From contig JAVGVS010000186.1 of NCBI GenBank assembly GCA_032718565.1, positions 62,001 to 126,000 on the forward strand: 64,000 bases of DNA, read 5' to 3'. The stretch's first letter is position 1. Each line of letters starts with the position of its first letter. Shown here one piece after another: positions 36,701-47,290 of this stretch. The DNA is from Distichodus sexfasciatus. Its lineage: Eukaryota; Chordata; Actinopteri; Characiformes; Distichodontidae. A program made the translations under genes and the position numbers. The notes under the pieces are model-generated. The model worked only from the letters and a program-made list of their open reading frames with translations. It had not been told where the DNA came from and did no database searches.

Positions 36701-37174
36701 CATTCATCCAGCCTTCCTTCCTCCCGTCCATCCACTCACCCATCCAGCCGTCCACCAACCCACTCATCTAGCCGTCGATCCGTACATTAATCTGCCAACC
36801 CACTCGTTTACCAACCTGTCAGTTCTCACCACCCACCCTTCCATCCATCCATCCCATTCACCCATTCATCCATCCACCTGTCTCACCCAGTTATCCACCC
36901 ATCTACCCACCAACCCCTCCAGCCACCCACCCACCCACTCATCCAGATATCCATCACATTCTGCTTGATGTGAATAATTCAGAGTGGTGCTTCTCCATGT
37001 GACTCCTGTATTCATCCCGAGCAGGGCGAGTTTGTGGAGGACGGCACGGAGACGCACTTTAACCTGTTTGATCATGACTGCTGCATAAAGGCGGTGAGCA
37101 GCGGCCGCAGGAGAGACGGACTCATACACACGCTGCTGGTGGACGGGGTGGAGATGTCGGAGGGAAATGAATGA
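33767..37174 (+). CDS. faim: Fas apoptotic inhibitory molecule (FAIM)
   Basis: FAIM is a small cytosolic beta-sandwich protein. In mammals it protects cells from Fas-mediated death, modulates NF-kB/ERK signalling and counters protein aggregation. Exons are 33767-33880, 34115-34343, 36120-36169 and 37025-37174, all GT-AG with continuous phase, giving 180 aa (human short form 179). Identity is plain from VWEVALSDGVHRIEFEHGTT, DWMFKLVGKETFKVG, KATINIDAVSGFAYEYTLEI, NGKSLKKY, MDIWCNGQKMETAGEFVEDG and KAVSSG near the C-terminus. The start ATG sits where human FAIM starts (MTDLVAVWDVALSDG). Introns 2 and 3 hold a large inverted-repeat element and a tetranucleotide array. AATAAA lies at 37431. Confidence 0.97.
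34344..36119 (+). other. FAIM intron 2
   Basis: Mostly occupied by an inverted-repeat element (34385-35537). The remainder is AT-rich with no exon signal. Confidence 0.7.
34385..35537. mobile_element. ~1.15-kb element with 16-bp terminal inverted repeats in FAIM intron 2
   Basis: The left end gggtgtaatgatacat and right end atgtatcattacactcc are inverted complements with one mismatch. The internal 'ccttatttttataccacctttcatacataa' region (34442-34472) resembles a separate common fish repeat, suggesting nesting. No transposase frame is visible. Diverged relatives of the right half occur around 59620-59690. Confidence 0.65.
36320..36960. repeat. CATC/CCAY tetranucleotide array in FAIM intron 3
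   Basis: About 640 bp of imperfect catc/cacc/catt units with longer-order repeats ('cccgtccatccactcacccg'). It fills most of the intron between FAIM exons 3 and 4 and creates an artefactual 149-codon His/Pro/Ser frame. Confidence 0.92.
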
Positions 37175-39505
37175 GACACTTGGCACAGGTTGGGGCGGCG
37201 GAGCGGCAGCTTTGATCAAGACCGTGATTCGGACCCCCAGCTTAGCATTAAAGTGTGTGTGTGTGTGTATGTATGTAAGAGAGAGAGAATGTGTTCATGA
37301 TGGGCATCTTAGACAACTTAAATGCCATGGTTCACGATGCCCAGTGGTGCCAGTCATGGAGCCAAAAACTACAGCATTATTACTGTGTGAGTTGCCATGA
37401 GACCTTTTGTCCTCAGATAAAAGGCCTTCTAATAAACCAGGTTTAACCTGAAATGGTAATCGTGATATCGGAGATGGAATGAGGACTAAAAATGTTCCTT
37501 TGTTTTAATGTAGATTTGAGATATATTATGAATTGTAGATTGTTTTGTTGGGATGCAAATTTAAGATTATTCTGATCAATTTAAAAGAGTTATTCCACTC
37601 TTCCTCCAACTGTGATTCATTGTTTTGCAGTCGAACCAAACAGGTTGTTCACCAGCTCTCTTCCGGATATGTGGAGTTGGTTTCCTCTACTAAGCAGCTT
37701 GCAGATTTATGTGTGTGAGGTTAAAGCGTTTCGCTTTCATTTTGATAGTCAGCACCCTGAAAATAAACAGAGCTGGTGCACATTACATCATGTGCTGTAA
37801 AACAGGATTGATATATATTGTGACTCTTACTTAAATAAGAGTTTCACTCTAGACTAGAAAAATTTAACATTTTAGTGACCCTAAGGGTTATTTTTTAAGC
37901 TCCACCAGCCCCCCGTGTTAGCAGAAAGGCAATAACATTCCAAGTTGCACATGTTTTTTGCTTCACTTTTTGTGTAAATTGAGGATGACATCTAAACCTC
38001 TATGAAGGTTTTCTCAACTCTGTGTTTGTACCAGCGTTAGGTTTGTATGTGAAAGAGCAGCTTATGCCGCTTTCACAAAATACTCGTGACTACTATTATT
38101 GTAAACAAAATAAATCCATATACTGCATCACAGCGTGTCCAGAGTTCTCCTTTTAATTTTATTTGTTCCGAGTGTTCTATTTTCTTCCTGTTAGAGTCGT
38201 ATTACACACCTGACACACACTAAACCAGAAGGGCTGGGCTTTAGTTGGTGCTTTCCACTAACCCTTACAGTTTGCAAAAGCAAAGGTCGTAAAAAGCAGC
38301 ACAAAAGGGTATATGACACACACCCGCACACTGCTGATTTTTATGACAGGATAAAACCCACATAACTATATCAATCATATCTAGAGGTTAGAATGTAGAA
38401 CAATAAAGTGAAATAAGGAAAAAATGAGTGACTTCCTAGTGAAACTTCTTTTCTGTTATGACAGCTTCAATAAGTTTAGTTTTTAAAGAAACTCACCCCT
38501 AACTGTTCATATAAGAACTGGGTGGTTGTCTTTAATTTCATATAAATTATAAAAGCTATTATGACTTCACATAAATTATGTGACGTTTTAGCACCCCTAG
38601 AGGTCAAAACGTGTTTTTCTTTGCTATAGGGCCAATTTTAGACCGATCACTGCACTTTTTGGCCTATGCTGAGATGCCCACCATTTCTACTTCAGCTTTG
38701 TGTGACTTGTGGTTCAATCCGTAGGAATAATAATAATAAAGAAACAGAACAATTGCGAGAGGGTTCTATGGCACTTTGTGCTTGGATCCCTAATAGCAGA
38801 CCTAAAAATAATAACGTGATGTCATTTATAATTAGAGCAAACACAAGGCAGGAGAAACAATCATGGATTTGGTTAATTTTGCAATATATTTTCAGACTTT
38901 TAACTTCTGAGGTGGTAAGAAAACAACAAGATGCAGAGTTAAAACTTATTGCTTTATTAATCAAGGTGCGGTCTGAAGTAAAGCACACATGTTACAGCAT
39001 TATGACTTCAATAACCCTACATATAATCCATAAGCAAAAACATCTTTGTCGTCCATCGGCCTTGATAAGTGTAATTACACAAAAGCACAAAAAGTAAATC
39101 ATTTCTCATCTGGTAACTACTTAACTAAACCACTCTCCACCCAACTTTCCCTTATCATCACACTAAACAATTATTCAACACAAAAATGAACACTCAGAAA
39201 ACACTTTAACAGCAGAAGAGAGTTCTTTCAAAGATTAGTGAGTCTTACACGAATAGCTCAAACCCAGAATTAATGTAATTTTATTCTAGTATATAGTTAT
39301 TGGCGCCACCATTTTTAATGCATGAGGCAAAATTACAATTCTATACAACTTATTATCCCTTACACACTCAGGCAAGACAGTTGCATAATTCATTTTTCAC
39401 CAGTGATAGACGGTTTTAGTGGCTCGTTTTCCAGCAAGACACGACTAAGGTGTGAGTAAATTACTTCGATTACATAAATGAAAGTTTGTACTTTGTGGTG
39501 CTGAA
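37175..39505. other. FAIM 3' UTR and intergenic region up to the PARP9 3' end
   Basis: FAIM 3' UTR with AATAAA at 37431-37436 and further signals near 37768 and 38105, a short GT tract at 37255, and AT-rich DNA. A minus-strand AATAAA at 38953-38958 is a candidate PARP9 polyadenylation signal. The genes converge here. No additional gene was recognised. Confidence 0.55.
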
Positions 39506-42500
39506 CTAAACCATAGTTGAGCCCGATTTTTTGCATGTGACAACAAACTCGGGAAGAGCCTGATGTCCATTGAAGATAACAAACTTCAACCCAAAGTCGG
39601 TCACACTGTGGTACAGATTGAAAGGGTCAGCTGAAATTGGAGGTGGCAAAATCATATCAGTTTTGCCAGTGGTCTCCTTTCCAGTGAGAACTTGAGCCAC
39701 AATGATGTAAATAAACTCCTCGTCTGTATTATCATCCCACATCTCCATCGCTTTGCGTACATCATTAGCGAAGTATATTCCAGCTCCATACTTTTGCTCT
39801 GGTGGTAAAAAGACAGAAATATTATGTTTTTTCTCAGCTTCTCAGTTACATTATATTACATTACATACCACTTGGCAAAGACTTTTATCCAAAGCGACTT
39901 ACAATTGGGAAAAACATTCAAGCTTGGGACCGTGGAAGAGTTAACAGTGAGTACTAAGTTCTGAGTTCTGAGTGTAGGGGGATGAAGGTATCATCACTAA
40001 GTTTGGAGGTCGACCGATATTGTTTTTTCAGGGCTGATATAGATAACTGCTAGGTAATAGGGCCGATAACCGATATTTGATGCAAAAAAAGAGAAAATCT
40101 CTGTCAAAGCTCAGCTGAAACTCTCCTCTCTCCTCGGAGCTTCACGCTGCACTCGTTTGTGAGTGTGGTGTGAGTGACAACAAGGCTTCAGCATTGATTG
40201 GCTATTACTCATGTGAGATAGAGCCAATCAGAAACAGTTGTGGGTGTGACATTAAATGAAGCAGCGACTGGCCTGGCCGATAATCGGTGGACCCTTGAAA
40301 AATGGCTGTTATCAATACAGTGTTTGAACTTGGTGTCTTACTCTCATACTCTTCATTTTACAAGATGTTCAAAGCCTCCAGAGCTGTCATGGACGTACCT
40401 GTAGGTGGTGCGTACGCTCTCTGGAAGCCCACCCTGCAGATGGGCTCACAAAATTGGCACTTCACACGTTGGAACAGCTGCTTCGGCTGAGCTTTAACTT
40501 GCATCTGGGTGAACTTAAAGAGCTGACTCAAGACATGGTTTTCTATTTTCTCCACCTAAGAAGAACCAGGAAAACCACATTCCATCACTCTTCATTACAG
40601 ACCTCAAAGTAGAGCTTACAGTATTTCAAACTATTGGGCTTTAGGTGAGTATTCTGGACAGTTGTATAACATTATACTATTTAAGTGTCTTAACTTTCTT
40701 CAGTACATCTTTAAGGAAAAACTGTATTGGTAAATGAGGCCCGTGTGTGTGTTTGCGGTTTCTTACTTTGACAATACTCAGTCCAGAAGTGTAAAACATG
40801 CTTTTCTGCATTGCTGTGTTGTCCACTGTCTTCTTGTGAAATATGTGCTCATTGAATGTAGAACGCATGGAGAGCTTGTTGAGCAGGTATTCCTGTTCAG
40901 AGCGAGCAAATTCTTCTTGTACTTTGCAAAGTTTAGCTTCCACTTGCAGAGCTGCAGGGATGATATTGTTGGTGCTCCCAGTGATGACAATACCCCCTTT
41001 GCCTTTCTCAAGGAACAACTTGATGTTCACATCAAACACAGTCTGGATTGTCATCAGTTCTTCATGATCATCCAGGTCAAAGTACATGATGTGGTTATTC
41101 TGTATGGTAACTTTGCCTTTTTCTGGGTAAAGGATCTTCAATGTCCAGGATTTGGCCTCTTTGAATGCTTCCTCAGATGGAGCAATGACCTCGACGTACG
41201 GGAATGATGAGGATTCTCTCTCATAAGAATTTGCACCACCTAAAGAAATTGGGGAAGAAGAGGAAAGTTTGTTGCTCGGGTCAGGAGAGGTTTGGTACTT
41301 TGAGCAATATGTCTTGATAGGACTTGAATACTTTCATTTACATGATTTTCACAAGAGTTACATGGAAGATTGACCACATTTGCTTTACTCACTAGTGCTG
41401 GTCAGTTGTGAGGATTTTGGCAATCCTTTGGATCCTTGGGTCTTTTGGAGCTCGTGTTCAAAAGCCTACATTTTGGAATAATAGAGACTACAATAAAAAC
41501 AATTAAGATAACAAGCAATTACTGTAGTGACAACTGAGATGAATTATTGCATATCACCTTCAGCATGTCAGTATCTTTTGGATATACCACAAAGTTAACA
41601 TCCATTTGCTTTGTGGTGCTTTTGGCGAATTCCTTTACAGCACTTGTCATGATCTCAGCAACATCTGTCTTACGAAATCCCAGGTTACCGGTTCCAATTG
41701 CAGGGAAGGAGATGGATGAATGGAATCGTTTTGCAGCCCTTTGCAGACATTCTAACACCACATTTTTAATTATCTAGATTTAAGAAAAGCAAATAAAGAT
41801 TAAACCATTTGTCAGCGATTATAGCTACAATTTGTCTTAAATGTTCTTGCAATTTCAACCTTTCTCATCAACATTTACATGAAATATTGTTGCCTACCAA
41901 TCTGCTACGTGATTCAACTTTTCTTGCACAAACAGTGTGATACACTGATAAGCAACTCAGGTCATAGCCAGCTGTTTCAAAGACTTCACCATATTTTGCC
42001 GAACCATAACGCAAAAAATTGCTGCTCCGAGTTTGTCCGTTCTGGATAATTTCTTCCTGTATTTTAATTCCAGCCTTAGTCACGATAGCTTTTGAAATGT
42101 CTCCTTTGAGCAAATCAAGATCTTGGCCTATTGTATTGACAATTACGTCAACCTGGAATTTGAAGAAAGGAGAGGGGAGAGTTTGTATTAATTGAAAGAT
42201 TGTCATATCTAATATTATATGTATTCTTATGTAGACAAATGCATAAGTGATTAATTATATGAATAGTTTAATCCATCTGAATATGTTCCACACAGTTTTA
42301 CATGAATTTTTGTAGAGATTATTGTCTATCATTCTTGTTTGTGAAATCAATGAAGAAAAAAGTCAAATGCTACATTTTTCATATTAGGACAGGGACATCG
42401 GTTCTGACCTTTTCCTCCTGGATTTCTCCCTTCCTAACGTGCAGTGCGACACTGCGGATCTGCATACTAGTGCTTGAGGAGCTGTAGCTCTGTGCATTGC

Positions 42501-43293
42501 CTTTTACAGCCCCACTGTATGAGGTCGGCATGCCAGAAGGCCCCAAAATGTGCAGACATGCTTTCTCCATCTCTTGAACCGAAGGATCGTCATGATTCAC
42601 CAGTCGGATCTCAAGGGTTTGGCTTGGAACAAAGAGATTATCGTGGTAGTATTTGAGAGTACGGGCTATTACGTCTGCACAGAGTGGCAGAGGAAAGTTG
42701 AAGAGTCCAGAACTCAGTGCAGGAATGGCAACAGACTGCAAGTTATATATTTTCACTTGATCTAAGATGCTGATAATGGCACTCTGTATGTGAACTGAGG
42801 CGTCATCAAGCTCTTTCTTTGTTGCGCTTTTGCTAACATAAGGTCCAACAGCATGAATAATCATCCTACAGGGGAGATTTCCAGCAGTAGTAACGACTGC
42901 TTTCCCTGTGGGAACTTTCTTCTGACTCTTTATGATACTCCTGCTCTCAGTATCAATTCTGGGTCCTCCAGCTTGAACCAGAGCCAGAGCGAGTCCTCCT
43001 CCATGACTTAATTGTTCATTGGCTGCATTGACCACAGCATCCACTTTATGAGTTGTGAGATCATCCTTCCACACGGATATCTTCAGACCTTTGGGCATCT
43101 GCACAGAATACCTGACTTCAGGCTGAATTTTTCTTCTTTTGCTGTTAAAGGATAAATCATTCTGCAAATCGAACCCATTGATTACTGCTGTACAATCAAA
43201 TTTTCCCTTCAGAGCATTGGCAAAGGCTTGGTGATGTTGCTTCAGAATCTCAACCCTGCCTGGGGAGAGTGGAATCTGTGCTTCTTTACTCAT
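39506..43293 (-). CDS. parp9: PARP9-like macrodomain ADP-ribosyltransferase (BAL1)
   Basis: PARP9 family protein. In mammals it works with DTX3L and PARP14 in interferon-responsive ADP-ribose signalling and antiviral defence. Exons in transcript order: 42409-43293, 41898-42152, 41558-41773, 41393-41465, 40767-41239, 40399-40555, 39506-39798; phases fit, giving 783 aa. Macrodomain 1 is at about aa 85-265 (DAVVNAANEQLSHGGGLALA, PSGKAV-like VPTGKAVVTTAG, IIHAVGP). Macrodomain 2 is at about aa 275-450 (VDVIVNTIGQDLDL, ISFPAIGTGNLGF). A PARP-like fold is near aa 590-783 (YGAGIYFANDVRKAM). The His of the usual LFHGT is Gln (LFQRV), consistent with the degenerate Q-Y-T triad of PARP9. The start was taken at MSKEAQ, ten bases after an acceptor (cccacaaaacag). 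Confidence 0.92.
39845..39915. repeat. Conserved fish interspersed repeat fragment
   Basis: Contains 'gacttttatccaaagcgact' followed by 'tacaattggg', a motif widely dispersed in teleost genomes (SINE/MITE core). The fragment is too short for family assignment. Confidence 0.6.
40007..40296. mobile_element. Small inverted-repeat element in the last PARP9 intron
   Basis: It begins aggtcgaccgatat and ends gataatcggtggacc, which are imperfect inverted repeats, with internal 'gggccgataaccgatatttg'. This looks like a common teleost MITE built around GGTCGACCGAT(A/T). It lies between PARP9 exons 6 and 7. Confidence 0.65.
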
Positions 43294-44053
43294 GGCAGCT
43301 GATCTGTTTTGTGGGAAAACATTTGCATGTGAACATCCAGGAATCACCACATACACTGTATAAACTTATGAGTGGAAAAGGCAGGATTTAAGTCAAACTC
43401 AAACTTTCCTAATTGTGTTTGTGTCTTAAAACCACTGGCTGTCCCAAAGCTGCCAAAAAAGGTATTTATGTTCATGTCTTGGGCTTACCCTTAATTCTTT
43501 ATAAATTTCTAGGAAAATGAGAATGAGACTTAAGCAAAGTAGTGTATAGCAGTGAGATATGAGGCATAATATTCAACGTCTATTAAAGACTAGCTGAAAA
43601 TGCAGTACTTCTGGTGCCTTTTTGCTGCAAGTTTTGTATGAATTTTCAAGTTTCTTTCAGAAATTCAACACAAATAAGCAGACAATGGTATTTAAAGGTC
43701 AAAGCTGAAGTAAAATGTAAAACTAGATTCACTTTATTCCATTATTTACTAGCAATTAAACGGCCACCTGACCCTATTTTATCCTGAGGTACAAAAACTA
43801 TGGTAAGGCTGGTCCACGTTAATCAACAACTAATATCTCATAGAAATATTCGAAATGTTTAAAGTTTCACCTGGTTATTATGACTTATGCAGGTTTTGTG
43901 CAGTTTTAAGAGTTTTATGTGTATTTTATTGCATGAGGGAAACGAACGAACGTCGAACATTAAACCGACTTTACCGTAGTCGCCAGAAAACCGGGCACTT
44001 TTTGCCTTAGTTTGTCAGAAATAATAAATTGTGAAAATATTCACATTTCTTAC

Positions 44054-44210
44054 CTGTTTTAGTCAAAATAGCTCTAAGAAACCTGGTGTGGATCGACGTC
44101 GTTGTTCCAAGTCGAAAGCGAAAGAGTTTTGTTTAAAAACTGAGATTAAAAACAAGTCTGACGAGCGATATAAAAGAGTAATGGCGGCAGCAACGAGACA
44201 AACCTCTAGC
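44054..44210 (-). other. parp9: Probable PARP9 5' noncoding exon
   Basis: The donor at 44053-44052 (minus-strand CAG/GTAAGAAATG) is close to consensus. It pairs in position with the acceptor just before the PARP9 start codon (43304 region). The upstream boundary is not determined, so the 44210 limit is approximate. Confidence 0.5.
44114..44124 (+). promoter_or_regulatory. ISRE-like element 1
   Basis: GAAAGCGAAAG matches the IRF/ISRE core GAAANNGAAA. It lies in or next to the presumed PARP9 first exon, 301 bp upstream of the PARP14 start codon. Confidence 0.6.
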
Positions 44211-44354
44211 CTTTACTTTCGCGCTTCTTTAAGTGTTTATTTCGATTAAAAATGGTTGTCTTAACTTCTCCTCCATATGTACACGGACTGGTTACGTTTG
44301 CTGTGTTGTCGGGTGTTTTCTCCACCCAACTTTACGTGACCATTCACAGAAATC

Positions 44355-44365
44355 GAAAGCGAAAC
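44355..44365 (+). promoter_or_regulatory. ISRE-like element 2
   Basis: GAAAGCGAAAC (preceded by 'atc') is a full ISRE core, GAAANNGAAAC, located 60 bp upstream of the PARP14 ATG. It is likely in the proximal promoter or 5' UTR. Confidence 0.65.
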
Positions 44366-44424
44366 GTAATAAAAGCAGTAATACAGCTACGTCTGTTACT
44401 TTAGTCTCCATTTGAAGACCAACG

Positions 44425-47290
44425 ATGTCGGGAGGCTTTCCTTACGCCCTCTTTGTGGAGGGACAATGGGACCCCAACACTCCCAAGCTTAAAAATAAGT
44501 TCACAATTTACTTCCAAAGTCGGAAGTCGAGCGGAGGAGATTGTTCTGTAGAGATTCCTCAAGCAGAAAAGTCCGCGGTGATTGTGCGCTTCAGGACTGA
44601 GGAAGGTACGAACATATCTGTTCATCAGAATCTTCTTTAAATTTGAAATATTCTTACATAATCGGTCTTCTTTATTTTTCATCCGAGGACACCCGTCTAA
44701 TGATCCAGTTTTCCACAAGAATCAAACCCTAGTCATATGAGACACATGAGACCTAAAACGAAAGTAATCATAACGTTCTAAATGTTCTTCTCCTTTATGT
44801 TCTGTAGTGAGACAAAGTGTCCTGACGAAGATTAATCATGAATTACAACTTGGTCAAAAAGTGGTGAAGCTGAACCTTAGTCTTCCTCCTGATGAAGAGG
44901 AAGAATTAAAGCAGGTGATTTTTTCTGAAGACTTAATTGACTTTGGAATTATGTAATATTCCTTGTTGTTGTGGAAATGTGACCTCTCATGTTTTAATCA
45001 TTATTTTTTACAGGAATCTCCCATCAAAACTGAGCAAAAAGGTGAGCTGGTGTGGCAAACTTCAAGTTTTGGTTCGGGTTCATATTGCATTGAGACATAA
45101 ACACACACTAGGCTGGTAACTTGCTTCCCTCTAGAGGTCGATTGACACACATTGCACATTTTATTTTTATACTACTCATAAGACTTTCATTTCCACAAAC
45201 CCAACAATGTATATTATTACTTAATATTCCAAAAAATGAGGTCCCTGACGAAGTAACCAGATTTTATTATTTTTTAACAAATAACAACAGATTTGTGTTC
45301 ATTTTGCCATTATTTCAAGCAGCTATCATGTAATACAAGTTTGTTGTACTGACTCACTTTTTAAATAAGTTTATAAAAATGATCAATATGACAGCAAATT
45401 GCTTAATGCTTTTTTTTTTTTTTTTTAGTTCAAATGATAACTGATTTGGTACTTTATTAACACTAGATACAGGAGTTACAGGAGTTCTGAATTGAAATAC
45501 ATTTCTTACAATTGTTGTATAGTTTGTATAATGTTTGTGGGATTTGATCCTCCCACATTAGTTTGGTTACAATGTTTTACACACAGACTGTAAACATTTT
45601 CTCATTGTTAAAAATTACTTAATTTTATATTTTTGCATAAAATACATCTGATGTAAATGTATGTGCATTAAAGGCTCAGCTAATCATGCATAAAATAGCA
45701 ATAAGATAAGAACAATCAGCATCATTGTCACTTGTAGTGCTGGCATTAAGCAAGAATAATAGCCCAAATCCTAGACATTCTGGTTTTTATTTGAACTCAA
45801 AAGCAGCACAAGGGCCAAAACCAGCAAATACAGACACTCTCTTTTAAAAGCACAAACATGAGGCCAGACAGATTAACTATGACAGTAAACCGACAAAGGG
45901 CAGCGGGAAAACAGGACTATAAATACAACAGAAACAAAGGAGTGCAGGAGTAATCAAGCTAAACCAACCAAAATAACTAAACGCGAACTGGATCATCAAA
46001 CAGAAAACAACCAAAACAGCTGAACCATCTGATGAGGGCAAACTGACTAATGAGAAATGAAGGGACAAAACAGACTGGAATGACTGACACCAGACAGAGC
46101 AAAAATAAACCAATGATGTCCCAATGGTGGCCTCTGGTGGCAGTGGCGCACAGGCAAAAGTCCAGGGGGTGCCATTACACTGATTCAACAACTATTGTTA
46201 ATAAAAAATTGTTCTTAAAACTCACTTATGCCTTTTTCATGAAGATTTTAATATTCGGTATTCATAGTCGAGATTTGTCTTTATGTAGAAGTTTTTTTTA
46301 GCTATATATACTTAGCGTACGTTCACCCACATTCTGCAGATGCTGAGATTATGGCTGTAAAGAGGACATCGGAAGCGAGTGCAGTGCTAGAGCTAAAAAA
46401 ACCCAGGCTTATTGGTTAGTCCCATTCAATAATCACTCTTGCATTCCTTCTTGTCCTCAAATGTGTATTGCCTTTTACATATAGTGTGTATGAGAGCCAA
46501 GTGATTAATGTTCATTTATGCAATTTGCATTATCCGTTGTATTGAAAAGGCAAACTGCGCTAGAACTAGAAAGACAATAACAAAGTCCTCACTTTTCCTC
46601 GAAGTACATTTAGTTTCATTAATCTTTATCAATAATGGTTCATTTGAATTCCATATCTTTACACTTTAAAGAAGATTAGGGTAAAAATTCCTACTTTTTT
46701 CTATAGACACCAAAAGCCAGGAAGAGTCACCTGGCAAAAGTCAAAGTCCGCCTGCAGATAAAGCTCAAGAAGAAGAGCAGGATGAGGATAACGAGGACAT
46801 GTCCAGGAGATCAGCCGTGCTCGAAAACATCCAAAATTTGAGTCAGGAGTTTCTGGGTATGCTGGTGGAGAATGTCGTCAAGGGCGACCCAAAAGAGTTC
46901 AGCATCGAAGTCATTACAGAGATTAACAGTGCTGTGATCACATTTGCTAGCCGAAAATGTAAGTCTTTACATGGTTAGGCTTTGTATATATATGTAAGTC
47001 TATCTTTGGGTATAGATTTCTGTAATAAGTAAAAATCAATCCAAGATTTTGTTTTCAAACAGCTGCGGTGGAGTTCATTTTGTCCTCCCCAAATAACTCA
47101 ATTTTTAAGAAGAAAACCCTGGATGTCAGACCCCTTGAGAAGACTGCAAAGGTGAAGGCAGAGGGCTTACCACCAAATATCAGCTCTGATTATGTCTTGC
47201 TGTATTTTGAAAAATTTGGAGAGATTATGGATGAAGTAGAAATGCTCGAAGAGGAACAATCTGCTTTAGTCACCTTCATGGATCCCACAG
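44425..47290 (+). CDS. parp14: PARP14 exons 1-6: RRM-like N-terminus and acidic linker
   Basis: Exon 1 starts MSGGFPYALFVEGQWDPNTP, the typical PARP14/15-family first RRM-like module. Exons 3-5 encode a Lys/Glu-rich linker (EEEQDEDNEDMSRRSAVLEN). Exon 6 encodes a second RNA-recognition-like fold (VKAEGLPPNISSDYVLLYFE). Every intron begins GT and ends AG. Intron 3 (45042-46339) is 1.3 kb and AT/repeat-rich. Confidence 0.85.

Larger units (their letters stand above)
43294..44424. promoter_or_regulatory. Bidirectional PARP9/PARP14 promoter region
   Basis: Divergent intergenic segment between the PARP9 start codon (minus) and the PARP14 start codon (plus). A minus-strand splice donor (ACAG/GTAAGA, exon boundary at 44054) marks a probable noncoding first exon of PARP9, which places the two transcription starts within a few hundred bases. 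Two interferon-stimulated-response-type elements lie inside. Shared regulation by interferon is known for mammalian PARP9/DTX3L/PARP14. Confidence 0.7.

Noticed and set aside
36322..36771. 149-codon Pro/His/Ser-rich open frame
   Set aside because: It is the CATC tetranucleotide array inside FAIM intron 3.
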